A DNA stretch of 64,000 nucleotides from Marinobacterium rhizophilum (lineage in GTDB: Bacteria > Pseudomonadota > Gammaproteobacteria > Pseudomonadales > Balneatricaceae): positions 3,534,001 to 3,598,000 of the forward strand of contig NZ_CP073347.1 in the NCBI RefSeq assembly GCF_024397915.1, read 5' to 3'. The notes below the pieces were generated by a model. That model saw only the letters and a program-made list of their open reading frames with translations. It ran no database searches and was not told where the DNA came from. Both the position numbers and the translations under genes were made by a program. Each line of letters opens with the position of its first letter. The first letter of the stretch is position 1. Shown here piece by piece: positions 53,652-64,000 of the stretch.

Positions 53652-53681
53652 GTCGGGTTACGCCCTGCGGGCTAACCCGAC
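53652..53681. repeat. REP-type palindrome 3
   Basis: Same arms; near-identical to REP 1 over about 42 bp. Together with REP 2 it forms a head-to-tail pair of the BIME kind between the GST gene and the gyrB terminator. Confidence 0.75.
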
Positions 53682-53740
53682 CTACGTCGGCTGATATTTC
53701 AGTGCATGTATAAGTACCCCGACGCCAACCGACAGCCAAA

Positions 53741-53786
53741 AAAAATGCTCCTGCACCACACCGCAGTGGGACACAGGAGCATTTTT
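53741..53786. terminator. Bidirectional intrinsic terminator after gyrB
   Basis: AAAAATGCTCCTG ... CAGGAGCATTTTT: 13-bp perfect arms with A-run and T-run on the two sides, 40 bp beyond the gyrB stop. It should end both the gyrB transcript and any rightward readthrough from the GST gene. Confidence 0.88.
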
Positions 53787-53825
53787 ACAAGCCATCGGAT
53801 CACACGCTGTGATCCGATCCGGGTA

Positions 53826-56246
<2,421 letters not shown>

Positions 56247-56427
56247 CAAATATCTCCTGTTGACCTGGCAATCAAGCAGGCCGTCCCGACCTGCTCAATG
56301 TCGCCCACTGTACCGGGCGGAATTTTGCGAAATTCCCTGCTGTTCAGGGGCGCTCGCGGGCGCTGGAGCCATACGGATGCCTTGACGGCACCGGATCTGT
56401 GATCCGCTGCAGAACCGGAGCAGCTAC

Positions 56428-57519
56428 TCAGTCCGCGTTCGACAGCGTCCCCGCATCAACCCGGAAACGACTGACATCGGTTTCCGCAAGCCAGAACCCG
56501 CCCAGTGCGGTGGGATCGACGCAGGTTATAAAGCACTGATTGGAGGTCTCCTCCAGGAACTGGCAGAACAGGCGGCAATGCTGTTCATCCAGTTCCGACG
56601 GCAAATCGTCGATCAGGTAAATACAGGGGCGGTTATTCAAACGATAGAACAGGGCACCCTGGGCCAGTTTCAGCGCACTGACCACCAGTTTCTTCTGGCC
56701 GCGGGACAGTCGCTCCGCGGCACTTTGTCCTTGCGTACGCACCCGCAAATCGGCTCGCTGCGGGCCGCTGCCGGTAAAACCCTGTTTCAGATCCCGCGCC
56801 AGGCCCTCTTCCAGCAACTCATCCAGCGGGGTCTTTTGATCCCAGCCCGGGCTGAATTTCAGGTCGACCGGGACGCCCCCCAGCAAGCGGCTGAGGGTGG
56901 TTTCAAAATCGGGTTTTAACAGTTCAATATAGTGCGCTCGCAGCGCCGTCATCTGCTCGGCATAGGCAACAAATTCCTTGTCCCAGACACGCCGCAGCCG
57001 GTGGTCGATTTTACCACATTTAAGCAGTGAGTTTCGCTGTTTCAATATGCGCCGAAAGCCGCGCCACAACTGGATAAAACTGCGGTCGGCGTGAAACACG
57101 CCCCAGTCGATAAACTGGCGCCGCACACCGGGGCTGCCCTCGAGCAGCTGGAAGGTATCGGAGTCGATCACCTGCAGCGGCAGCAGCTCGGCCAGTTCGG
57201 ACAGGCCCAGCGTCTGGCCGGCATGGCGGATGCGTACATCGCCGTCGCTGCGCCGCTCCACGCCAAGGGGCTGGGTCTCGCCGCTGCCCGCAGGATCAAC
57301 CTGGGCGAAGACGAGGCAATTATCGGTGCCGCTTTGCAGCAGGTGGCGAAACTGGCTGGTACGAAAGGAACGGGTCAGCCCCAGGAAATGCAGGGCTTCA
57401 AGCAGGCTGGTTTTACCGCTGCCATTGTCACCACTGATTATATTGATCCGCGGCGACGGCGCTATGCGCACATCCGACAGGTTGCGAACGTGCTGCACAT
57501 GGAGGTTTTTTATCGGCAT
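56428..57519 (-). CDS. recF: RecF, recombination and gap-repair protein
   Basis: 363 residues, ABC-like/SMC-type ATPase with Walker A SGDNGSGKTSLL (about residues 29-40), a signature-like LSRGQKKLV and Walker B YLIDDLPSELD. Loads RecA at gaps with RecO and RecR. 181 bp upstream of the gyrB start, and 49 bp after dnaN. Confidence 0.97.
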   Translation of the reverse strand: MPIKNLHVQHVRNLSDVRIAPSPRINIISGDNGSGKTSLLEALHFLGLTRSFRTSQFRHLLQSGTDNCLVFAQVDPAGSGETQPLGVERRSDGDVRIRHAGQTLGLSELAELLPLQVIDSDTFQLLEGSPGVRRQFIDWGVFHADRSFIQLWRGFRRILKQRNSLLKCGKIDHRLRRVWDKEFVAYAEQMTALRAHYIELLKPDFETTLSRLLGGVPVDLKFSPGWDQKTPLDELLEEGLARDLKQGFTGSGPQRADLRVRTQGQSAAERLSRGQKKLVVSALKLAQGALFYRLNNRPCIYLIDDLPSELDEQHCRLFCQFLEETSNQCFITCVDPTALGGFWLAETDVSRFRVDAGTLSNAD

Positions 57520-57568
57520 AAGGGAAATTCAGCCGGGCACAGGGGCCCGGCTTTCGCGTAACCGCTGA

Positions 57569-58672
57569 TCACATTCTCATCGGCATGACGACATAGAGGC
57601 TGTCGCTTTCGTCGACACCCTCGATCAGCGCGCTGCTGTTGGCATCGGACAGGGTGAAGCGCACCGTTTCCGAGTTCAGGATCGACAGGCTGTCGAGCAG
57701 GTAGTTGACGTTGAAGCCGATCTCCAGGGATTCGCCATCGTAGTCCACCGCCACGGTTTCCTCGGCTTCTTCCTGCTCCGGGTTATTGGCCATGACCTGC
57801 AGGAAACCGCTGGTCAGCAGCAGGCGCACACCGCGGTACTTCTCGTTCGACAGGATGGCGATACGGCTCAGCACCTGGCGCAGCACCTGGCGGTCGCCGA
57901 GCATGTACTTGTTGCCATTGCGCGGGATTACGCGCTGATAATCCGGGAATTTGCCGTCAACCAGCTTGGAGGTGAAGATGAAATCACCAACATGGGCACG
58001 GATATGGTTAGCACCGATCAGCAGGCGCACGCCGTCTTCGCCGTTTTGCAGCAGGCGGGCCAGCTCCAGGATACCCTTGCGCGGTACGATGATCTGGTGC
58101 GTGCTGTCGGTATCGGCCACGACATCGGCAATACAGGTCGCCAGGCGATGACCGTCGGTGGAGACGGCGCGCAGCTGGCCGTTGGCGACTTCCAGCAACA
58201 TGCCGTTGAGGTAGTAGCGCACATCCTGCTGGGCCATGGAGAAGCCGGTCTGGTCGATCAGGTGACGCAGGTGCCCCTGGGTCAGGTTCAGATCCAGCGC
58301 CTGGGGGCTGTCTTCCACATTGGGGAATTCGGCCGCCGGCAGGGTCGACAGGCTGAAGCGGCTGCGCCCGGCCTTGATCACCATCTTCTGGCCGCTGAGC
58401 GCCAGCTCGATGCGGGCATCGTCCGGCAGCGACTTGCAGATGTCCATCAGCTTGCGCGCAGGCACCGTCACGGAGCCGGCTTCGGCCGGTTCATCCAGAG
58501 TCACCCGACCCACAAGCTCGACTTCAAGGTCGGTCCCGGTCATGGACAGCTGATCACCTTCGGCGACCAGCAGAATATTGGACAGTACCGGCAAGGTCTG
58601 ACGACGTTCGACGACACCGGCGACCAACTGCAGGGGTTTGATTAACGCTTCGCGCGATATGACGAATCTCAT
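57569..58672 (-). CDS. dnaN: DNA polymerase III beta subunit (sliding clamp)
   Basis: 367 residues, three-domain clamp; N-terminus MRFVISREALIKPLQLVAGVV and C-terminus YVVMPMRM are diagnostic. 28 bp after dnaA. It forms the processivity ring. Confidence 0.98.
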   Translation of the reverse strand: MRFVISREALIKPLQLVAGVVERRQTLPVLSNILLVAEGDQLSMTGTDLEVELVGRVTLDEPAEAGSVTVPARKLMDICKSLPDDARIELALSGQKMVIKAGRSRFSLSTLPAAEFPNVEDSPQALDLNLTQGHLRHLIDQTGFSMAQQDVRYYLNGMLLEVANGQLRAVSTDGHRLATCIADVVADTDSTHQIIVPRKGILELARLLQNGEDGVRLLIGANHIRAHVGDFIFTSKLVDGKFPDYQRVIPRNGNKYMLGDRQVLRQVLSRIAILSNEKYRGVRLLLTSGFLQVMANNPEQEEAEETVAVDYDGESLEIGFNVNYLLDSLSILNSETVRFTLSDANSSALIEGVDESDSLYVVMPMRM

Positions 58673-58700
58673 GGCGATCTACCTTGTTCCGATCCGATAA

Positions 58701-60275
58701 CTACGCCGTCAAATGACGCAGCAGGTTCTGATAATCTTCTCTGATGTCCGTATCAATTTCCCGGAGCTCCTTGATCTTGCGACAGGCATGCAACACGGTA
58801 GTATGATCACGACCCCCAAACGCATTGCCGATTTCGGGCAGACTGTGGTTAGTCAGCTCCTTCGACAAGCTCATCGCGACCTGCCGGGGCCGGGCAATAG
58901 ACCGGCTGCGGCGCTTGGAAAGCAGATCGGACACTTTAATCTTGTAGTAATCGGCTACAACCCGCTGAATATTATCAATACTAACTTGTTTGTCCTGCAA
59001 AGCCAGCAGGTCTTTCAGCGACTCTTTAATGAAGGGCGTACTGATTACGCTGCCGGTAAAATGCGCGTTGGCAATAACCCGCTTGAGCGCGCCTTCGAGT
59101 TCGCGCACATTGGAGCGGATTTTCTGAGCCAGGAAGAAGGCGGCATCGTCGGGCAGGATAATCTTGGCTTCTTCGGCCTTCTTCATGACGATGGCCACGC
59201 GGGTTTCCAGCTCGGGCGGCTCGATGGCCACCGTCAGGCCCCAGCCAAAGCGTGATTTCAGCCGCTCTTCGACGCCGTTGATTTCCTTGGGGTAGCGGTC
59301 GCTGGTCAGAATCATCTGCTGACCACCCTCAAGCAGGGCATTGAAGGTGTGGAAAAACTCTTCCTGGGAACGCTCCTTGCCGGCAAAGAACTGGATATCA
59401 TCGATCAGCAAGGCATCAACGGAGCGGTAGTAGCGCTTGAAATCATTGATCGCGTTCAGCTGCAGCGCTTTCACCATATCGGCGACGAAGCGCTCGGAAT
59501 GCAGATAGACAATGCGGGCATTGGGGTTGCGCTTGAGCATTTCAGCGCCCACGGCGTGCATCAAATGCGTTTTACCCAGGCCCACGCCGCCGTATATAAA
59601 TAGAGGGTTGTACGAGCCGCCGGGGTTATCCGCCACCTGCTGTGCCGCCGCCAGCGCCAGCTGGTTCGACTTGCCGCCCACAAAGGACTGGAAGGTAAAG
59701 GACGGATTCAGGTTCGACTGGTGCCGCACACCGCCTTCAACCTCAACCATCTTGTTGCGATCCTGGCGCGGACTCATGGTGGAAAACACGGGCTCGGCCG
59801 GCGCCATGTCGAGTTCGAGCTGCGGTTCCGGCACGGACGGCTCGGCCTCGGCGTAGTCCTGCTCCAGCGGCGCCCGCTCGTAGCGCTGCTGCGGGGCGGG
59901 CTGTGCCGGCGCGCTGCTGTATACGGGTTCCGCGGCGGGCGCTCGAGCAGGCTCGCGGACAGGTGCCGCCGGGCGGGTACGCAGTGGCGCCATCGCCGGG
60001 CGGGCAGGGGAGCGCAGGGCGCCACCACCGTGCTGTGCAACTTCGAGCCGCACATCGGCACTGATGTCGCCGGTCACATCACATACCACCTGGCGAATAC
60101 GGCCAAGGAAGCGGTCATTGACCCAGTCACGCACAAAGCGGTTCGGCGCCATCAGAACCAGCAGGCTGTCATGCCCTTGCTCCGCCCGCAACGGACGAAT
60201 CCAGGTGTTGTACTGCTGAGCCGGGAACTCCTCCTGCAGACTCCTCAAGCACTGTTCCCAAAGCTCGGTGGACAT
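58701..60275 (-). CDS. dnaA: DnaA, replication initiator
   Basis: 524 residues from the ATG at 60275 (AGGAG upstream). Domain I (ELWEQCLRSLQEEF), a long Pro/Ala/Glu-rich linker (domain II, about residues 95-165), AAA+ domain III with Walker A GGVGLGKTHLMH near residue 228 and Walker B LLIDDIQFF, and the domain IV DNA-binding motif GGRDHTTVLHACRKI near residue 484. Starts replication at oriC; a DnaA box in its own promoter region suggests autoregulation. Confidence 0.98.
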   Translation of the reverse strand: MSTELWEQCLRSLQEEFPAQQYNTWIRPLRAEQGHDSLLVLMAPNRFVRDWVNDRFLGRIRQVVCDVTGDISADVRLEVAQHGGGALRSPARPAMAPLRTRPAAPVREPARAPAAEPVYSSAPAQPAPQQRYERAPLEQDYAEAEPSVPEPQLELDMAPAEPVFSTMSPRQDRNKMVEVEGGVRHQSNLNPSFTFQSFVGGKSNQLALAAAQQVADNPGGSYNPLFIYGGVGLGKTHLMHAVGAEMLKRNPNARIVYLHSERFVADMVKALQLNAINDFKRYYRSVDALLIDDIQFFAGKERSQEEFFHTFNALLEGGQQMILTSDRYPKEINGVEERLKSRFGWGLTVAIEPPELETRVAIVMKKAEEAKIILPDDAAFFLAQKIRSNVRELEGALKRVIANAHFTGSVISTPFIKESLKDLLALQDKQVSIDNIQRVVADYYKIKVSDLLSKRRSRSIARPRQVAMSLSKELTNHSLPEIGNAFGGRDHTTVLHACRKIKELREIDTDIREDYQNLLRHLTA

Positions 60276-60349
60276 TGACTCTCCTGTGGCGCGGCCGAAC
60301 GCTATCACTAGCAACGTATAGCGGGTGATTCTAGCGGGTAAAAAGAAAC

Positions 60350-60358
60350 TTATCCACA
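60350..60358 (+). promoter_or_regulatory. DnaA box
   Basis: TTATCCACA, perfect consensus, about 75 bp upstream of the dnaA start. A possible dnaA -10 (TAGAAT on the minus strand, 60333-60328) lies 17 bp away, so DnaA bound here could repress its own gene. Confidence 0.8.
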
Positions 60359-60484
60359 GTGTTGAAAACTTATTTGCAACCCCGGCGGTATCTGCCTCGC
60401 AGCGGTCAAAATCGGGGCCGAAACGGCGTCCTGGCCGCCAAAGTCCTCCTGCTTTACACTTAATGACAGCTTATATAACAGGTT

Positions 60485-60503
60485 AATAACATTATATGTT
60501 ATT
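60485..60503. other. AT-rich palindrome in the origin region
   Basis: AATAACA-TTATA-TGTTATT, perfect 7-bp arms, inside the AT-rich stretch followed by a T-run and an A-run. It could be part of a duplex-unwinding element. Confidence 0.55.
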
Positions 60504-60725
60504 GTTTTTTATAAAAAATATTATGTTACCAACAGAATTTGACCACAACCCCTGCCAAAGCTCACACAGGCCGCCGTTGCGATACACCCGGACCCCGCGG
60601 ACCTGCGTACAGGCAATAGAAGCGCTACAGGGAACCTGCTTCCTTATATAAGGCACAGCTTTCGTACCCCCGATCACCGCAGGGCAAGGCGCCTGATTTT
60701 GTATGCTTTGTGTTCAAACTAGTCA

Positions 60726-60754
60726 TTGCGAACGCCAGGCTTTTACCCTATAGT
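60726..60754 (+). promoter_or_regulatory. Sigma70 promoter for rpmH-rnpA
   Basis: -35 TTGCGA (60726-60731), 17-bp spacer, -10 TATAGT (60749-60754), giving a leader of about 80 nt before the rpmH ATG. Confidence 0.75.
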
Positions 60755-60841
60755 GTCGCGTCTGATTTTTACCCGTGATTTTTTCCAGTCTTCTAACACT
60801 CCTTGCGATGTTAGTCAGGACTGAGTGAGAGGACTGAACCG

Positions 60842-60976
60842 ATGAAAAGAACTTTTCAACCCAGCGTACTGAAACGTAAGCGCAGCCACGGTTTCCGTGC
60901 TCGCATGGCTACCAAGAATGGTCGCCTGGTCCTGAACCGTCGTCGTGCCAAAGGTCGTAAGTGTCTGAGTGCTTGA
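60842..60976 (+). CDS. rpmH: Ribosomal protein L34
   Basis: 44 residues, strongly basic, starting MKRTFQPSVLKRKRSHGFR and ending GRKCLSA; unmistakable L34 of the large ribosomal subunit. Most relatives end in KRLSA, so the Cys is a small oddity. GAGAGGAC upstream serves as ribosome site. First gene of the rpmH-rnpA-yidC run. Confidence 0.98.
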   Translation: MKRTFQPSVLKRKRSHGFRARMATKNGRLVLNRRRAKGRKCLSA

Positions 60977-61008
60977 TGCACTCAGCGCTTGTGATCTGGT
61001 AGCAGTGG

Positions 61009-61383
61009 ATGGCCGGATTCGAATATCCTCGCCAGCTCAGAATTCTGACTGGCGAGGGCTTTCAGAAGGTTTTTGACAAAGTCTCTCTGAAAGTCCCTGA
61101 CCAGCCCATATTGATACTTGCCAGCTTCAACGAGCTCGATCACCCCCGTATCGGGTTTGTCATCTCCAAAAAAAATGTACGTCGCGCTGTAAAACGCAAC
61201 CGCATTCGACGTATCATTCGCGAGTCATTTCGCCTCAATCAGCACCATCTTCCCCCGGTTGATCTCGTAATTCTGGCACGCAAAGGCCTGGATGAGCTTG
61301 AACCCGAAGAAGTGCACCAGCTCATGAAAAAATGCTGGTCACGGCTGAAGCACAAGGCAAAAAAAGCTAACCCGCAGAGATAG
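61009..61383 (+). CDS. rnpA: Ribonuclease P protein component
   Basis: 124 residues. Protein subunit that binds the RNase P RNA and pre-tRNA 5' leader. The RNR signature is in AVKRNRIRRIIRESFR, with the aromatic/Phe cleft residues near the N-terminus. 32 bp after rpmH. No yidD gene follows; yidC begins 13 bp after the stop. Confidence 0.97.
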   Translation: MAGFEYPRQLRILTGEGFQKVFDKVSLKVPDQPILILASFNELDHPRIGFVISKKNVRRAVKRNRIRRIIRESFRLNQHHLPPVDLVILARKGLDELEPEEVHQLMKKCWSRLKHKAKKANPQR

Positions 61384-61396
61384 TGGTCCTTACGCC

Positions 61397-63079
61397 ATGG
61401 ATGTAAAGCGAGTCATATCATTTGCTGCCCTTGCACTGATTTCCTATGTGCTGGTGCTGCAGTGGAACGAAGATTACGGGTCAAAACCCACCGCTCCCGC
61501 AAGCCAGACATCTGTTTCGGCCTACAGCAGCCCCGCCGGTAACGAACTGCCCACGGCAGACGCAACCGCCACGGCACAGAATGCAGAGCTGCCCGCTACA
61601 GGCACCGAGACTACCCCCACCGCCCCTGCCAAATCCCGCCTGATCAGCATCAAGACCGATGTGCTGGACGTGCTGGTTGATACCACCGGTGGTGACATCA
61701 TTCAGGTGGCACTGCCCCAGTACAAGGCGACCATCGATTCCGACGCCTCCTTTGTACTGATGGAGCAGACAGCCAACCGCACCTACGTTGCCCAGAGCGG
61801 ACTCGTTGGCGCCAATGGCCCCGATGCGGCCACCACCGGCCGGCCGGTGTACAGCATTGAAGGGTCCGAATTTGACCTGGGTGCTGCCGACAGCCTGAAT
61901 GTGGACCTGAGCTTCACGGATGCCAACGGCGTCAAGGTGACCAAGCGCTACAGCTTCACCAAGGGTTCCTACCAGATTGGCCTGGAATACCTGATCGACA
62001 ACCAGAGCCAGCAGAGCTGGACGGCCAACCTGTTCGGCCAGATCAAGCGTGACCGCAGTGAAGATCCTGCCGCCACCACCGATATGGGCATGCAGTCGTA
62101 CCTGGGGCCGATCTTCTCCACCGCCGAGAACAACTACCAGAAATACGATTTCGATGACATCGACGACGATGCCTTCAAGCAGCGTTCCGCCGATGGCTGG
62201 GTTGCCATGGTGCAGCACTACTTCATCAGTGCCTGGATTCCGGCCCCGGGTGCCGAATATACCTACAGCACCCGCAAGCAGAACGGCAACTACATTGCCG
62301 GCTTCGTTTCTCCTGCCGTGACAGTCGCGCCCGGCCAGCAGCAGAGCGTAACAGCAACCTTCTTCGCCGGTCCCAAGGATCAGGAGCAGCTGCTTGCCGC
62401 CCAGGAAGACCTGCAGCTGACCGTCGATTACGGCTGGCTCTGGTGGATCGCCTCGCCACTGCACTCGCTGCTGACCTGGATTCACGGCCTGCTGGGCAAC
62501 TGGGGTCTGGCCATTATCGCCATCACCATCCTGGTGAAAGCGGCACTGTTCCAGCTCAATGCCAAAGCCTTCAAGTCCATGGCCAATATGCGCAAGTTTG
62601 GCCCGGAAATGCAGCGCCTGAAGGAACTCTATGGCGATGATCGCCAGAAGATGTCCCAGGAAATGATGGCACTGTACAAGAAAGAGAAGATCAACCCGCT
62701 GGGCGGCTGCTTGCCCATGCTCGCGCAGATGCCGATCTTCATTGCCCTGTACTGGGTACTGATGGAATCGGTTGAGCTGCGCCAGGCTGACTTCCTCTAC
62801 CTGGCTGATCTCTCAGTCAAGGATCCGTACTTCATCCTGCCGATCCTCATGGGCGTGAGCATGTTCATCCAGCAGTCGCTCAACCCGTCTCCGCCGGACC
62901 CGATGCAGGCCAAGATCATGAAGATGCTGCCCATCGTCTTCACCTTCTTCTTCCTGTGGTTCCCGGCCGGTCTGACACTGTACTGGGTGGTCAACAACAT
63001 CCTGTCGATCGCACAGCAATACGTGATCAACAAGCAGATCGAAGGCGGCGGCAAGAAAGAAGCCAAGGCCAGCAGCTAA
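61397..63079 (+). CDS. yidC: YidC, membrane protein insertase
   Basis: 560 residues. N-terminal anchor (about 5-20), a Thr/Ala/Pro-rich linker, the large periplasmic beta-sandwich domain (about 70-340) of gram-negative YidC, then five membrane helices with NPLGGCLPMLAQMPIFIAL and the conserved region near the hydrophilic groove. Inserts inner-membrane proteins alone or with Sec. Followed by a UUCG-loop terminator. Confidence 0.98.
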   Translation: MDVKRVISFAALALISYVLVLQWNEDYGSKPTAPASQTSVSAYSSPAGNELPTADATATAQNAELPATGTETTPTAPAKSRLISIKTDVLDVLVDTTGGDIIQVALPQYKATIDSDASFVLMEQTANRTYVAQSGLVGANGPDAATTGRPVYSIEGSEFDLGAADSLNVDLSFTDANGVKVTKRYSFTKGSYQIGLEYLIDNQSQQSWTANLFGQIKRDRSEDPAATTDMGMQSYLGPIFSTAENNYQKYDFDDIDDDAFKQRSADGWVAMVQHYFISAWIPAPGAEYTYSTRKQNGNYIAGFVSPAVTVAPGQQQSVTATFFAGPKDQEQLLAAQEDLQLTVDYGWLWWIASPLHSLLTWIHGLLGNWGLAIIAITILVKAALFQLNAKAFKSMANMRKFGPEMQRLKELYGDDRQKMSQEMMALYKKEKINPLGGCLPMLAQMPIFIALYWVLMESVELRQADFLYLADLSVKDPYFILPILMGVSMFIQQSLNPSPPDPMQAKIMKMLPIVFTFFFLWFPAGLTLYWVVNNILSIAQQYVINKQIEGGGKKEAKASS

Positions 63080-63100
63080 ATAAACACGCTGCAGTACAAG

Positions 63101-63123
63101 AGGCTCCTTCGGGAGCCTTTTTA
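63101..63123 (+). terminator. Intrinsic terminator after yidC
   Basis: AGGCTCC-TTCG-GGAGCCT followed by TTTTTA; a UUCG tetraloop with a 7-bp stem 21 bp past the yidC stop. Confidence 0.9.
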
Positions 63124-63267
63124 TGTTCAGGATGAACGGTATACCGCGGGCGCATGGATGCGCAGAAGCGGTGAATGTTCAGGATGAACGGGCCCTGATA
63201 TTTGCTCCTGCAATATCAGGATTTCCGCCATCCATGGCGGTCTTGCCGCGGGCGCATGGATGCGCAG
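63123..63267. repeat. Repeat- and hairpin-rich spacer before mnmE
   Basis: Two direct repeats are interleaved: a 17-nt one (63123-63139 and 63175-63191) and a 22-nt one (63144-63165 and 63246-63267). Between them lie two perfect hairpins, CCTGATATT/AATATCAGG (63194-63220) and CCGCCAT-CC-ATGGCGG (63225-63240). No gene is visible in 63080-63383. Confidence 0.75.
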
Positions 63268-63383
63268 GAGCGGCGGCGTTGGACCTGGCACTCACCGAGG
63301 GTGCACCATAGCAGTAGCGGCGGTCTGTACCGCCTCCAGGGCAGCCAAGCCACCTGCAGCCTTAAACCGGAACAGCATACCCC

Positions 63384-64000
63384 ATGAGCCCAATCAATCA
63401 GGACACCATTGCCGCCCAGGCCACCGCACCCGGTCGTGGCGGCGTCGGCATCATCCGCGTCTCGGGCCGCAAGGCCGGCGCTATTGCCCAGACCATTCTC
63501 GGCCTGACGCCCCAGCCACGCCATGCCCATTACGGCGCCTTCCACGACAGCGAAGGCCAGGAAATCGACCAGGGCATCACGCTCTACTTTCCGGGCCCCA
63601 ACTCCTTTACCGGCGAAGACGTGCTGGAACTGCAGGGTCATGGCGGCCCCGTGGTGATGGACTTCCTGCTAAAGCGAGTACTCACACTCGGTGCGCGCCT
63701 TGCAAAACCGGGCGAGTTTTCCGAGCGGGCCTTTCTGAACGACAAGCTGGACCTGGCCCAGGCCGAGGCCATTGCCGACCTGATCGATGCCAGTTCCGTG
63801 CAGGCGGCCCAGAGTGCGCTGCGCTCCCTGCAGGGGGAATTCTCCCGCCGCATCCACAGTTTGGTTGAAGCACTGATTCAGCTGCGCATCTATGTCGAGG
63901 CCGCGATTGATTTCCCGGAGGAGGAAATCGACTTCCTGGCCGATGGCAAGGTGCTGGGAGATCTGCGGGGCATTATCGGCCAGCTGGAAGCGGTACAGGG
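63384..64000 (+). CDS. mnmE: MnmE (TrmE), tRNA modification GTPase, N-terminal part
   Basis: The frame is open from the ATG at 63384 to the right edge (205 codons). N-terminal formyl-THF-binding domain with DTIAAQATAPGRGGVGIIRV, GPNSFTGEDVLELQGHGG and PGEFSERAFLNDKLDLAQAE, all diagnostic. The GTPase domain lies outside the window. With MnmG it makes the cmnm5U34 modification of certain tRNAs. Confidence 0.96.
   Translation, partial: MSPINQDTIAAQATAPGRGGVGIIRVSGRKAGAIAQTILGLTPQPRHAHYGAFHDSEGQEIDQGITLYFPGPNSFTGEDVLELQGHGGPVVMDFLLKRVLTLGARLAKPGEFSERAFLNDKLDLAQAEAIADLIDASSVQAAQSALRSLQGEFSRRIHSLVEALIQLRIYVEAAIDFPEEEIDFLADGKVLGDLRGIIGQLEAVQ

Larger units (their letters stand above)
60276..60841. 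other. dnaA-rpmH spacer, candidate oriC
   Basis: 566 bp without a gene, in the position of oriC in pseudomonads and relatives. Contains one perfect DnaA box (60350-60358), a marked AT-rich stretch (about 60468-60535) with a palindrome, and the rpmH promoter. Only one consensus box is visible by eye, fewer than usual for a functional origin, so weaker boxes or a neighbouring site may contribute. Confidence 0.6.

Overview
The window is chromosomal DNA, high in G+C, from a gammaproteobacterium. Gene content and order point to the Oceanospirillales/Pseudomonadales side (an Oceanospirillaceae genus such as Marinobacterium would fit). The genus is an inference; no rRNA is present. The strongest landmarks are the replication-origin block gyrB-recF-dnaN-dnaA / rpmH-rnpA-yidC-mnmE (53.8-64 kb) and the conserved lysM-dprA-tsaC-hemF-aroE cluster divergent from def-fmt-rsmB-trkA-trkH (23-33.5 kb).

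Layout. 1-5.5 kb: a tripartite RND efflux operon (outer-membrane factor, adaptor, pump; the pump runs off the left edge) behind a LysR gene. 5.7-6.1 kb: two identical tRNA-Leu(CAG) genes with a good sigma70 promoter. 6.1-11.7 kb: zinc uptake, with znuA divergent from zur-znuC-znuB. A Zur-type palindrome sits between them, and a MATE exporter and a PQQ-type sugar dehydrogenase are translationally coupled behind znuB. 11.7-15.3 kb: tag, yheV, oligopeptidase A and a gamma-carbonic-anhydrase-like protein. 15.4-20.6 kb: an iron-type locus (Fur-like box, imelysin, di-haem oxidoreductase, second imelysin, Tat-exported DUF1513 protein). 20.6-33.5 kb: a Lon-like protease and the conserved housekeeping block above.

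33.4-34.66 kb holds the most unusual structure in the window. The 3' ends of the convergent genes trkH and an LpxL-type acyltransferase are tandemly repeated (period 314-317 bp, four units plus a decayed fifth). The repeated tails look like a diverged but formerly functional allele. 34.66-38.8 kb: the acyltransferase, glyQ and glyS. 38.8-53.6 kb: an accessory stretch of transporters (two EamA, one Na+/H+-antiporter-like), LysR/MarR/GlxA/YafY regulators, hutH, nitroreductase, two glutathione S-transferases, a SRPBCC protein and a cysteine hydrolase, with small repeat elements at 51.3-52.1 and 53.6-53.7 kb. Two parS-like sites (38.86 and 42.02 kb) and a small cluster of DnaA boxes (48.73-48.84 kb) lie in intergenic DNA here, which fits the closeness to the origin.

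53.8-64 kb: gyrB, recF, dnaN and dnaA are transcribed leftward. The dnaA-rpmH spacer has a DnaA box and an AT-rich palindromic segment. rpmH, rnpA, yidC and mnmE are transcribed rightward, and mnmE is cut by the right edge.

Start codons were chosen from Shine-Dalgarno placement, family N-termini and neighbour overlap. Functions rest on motif and family recognition by eye; no database search was run.
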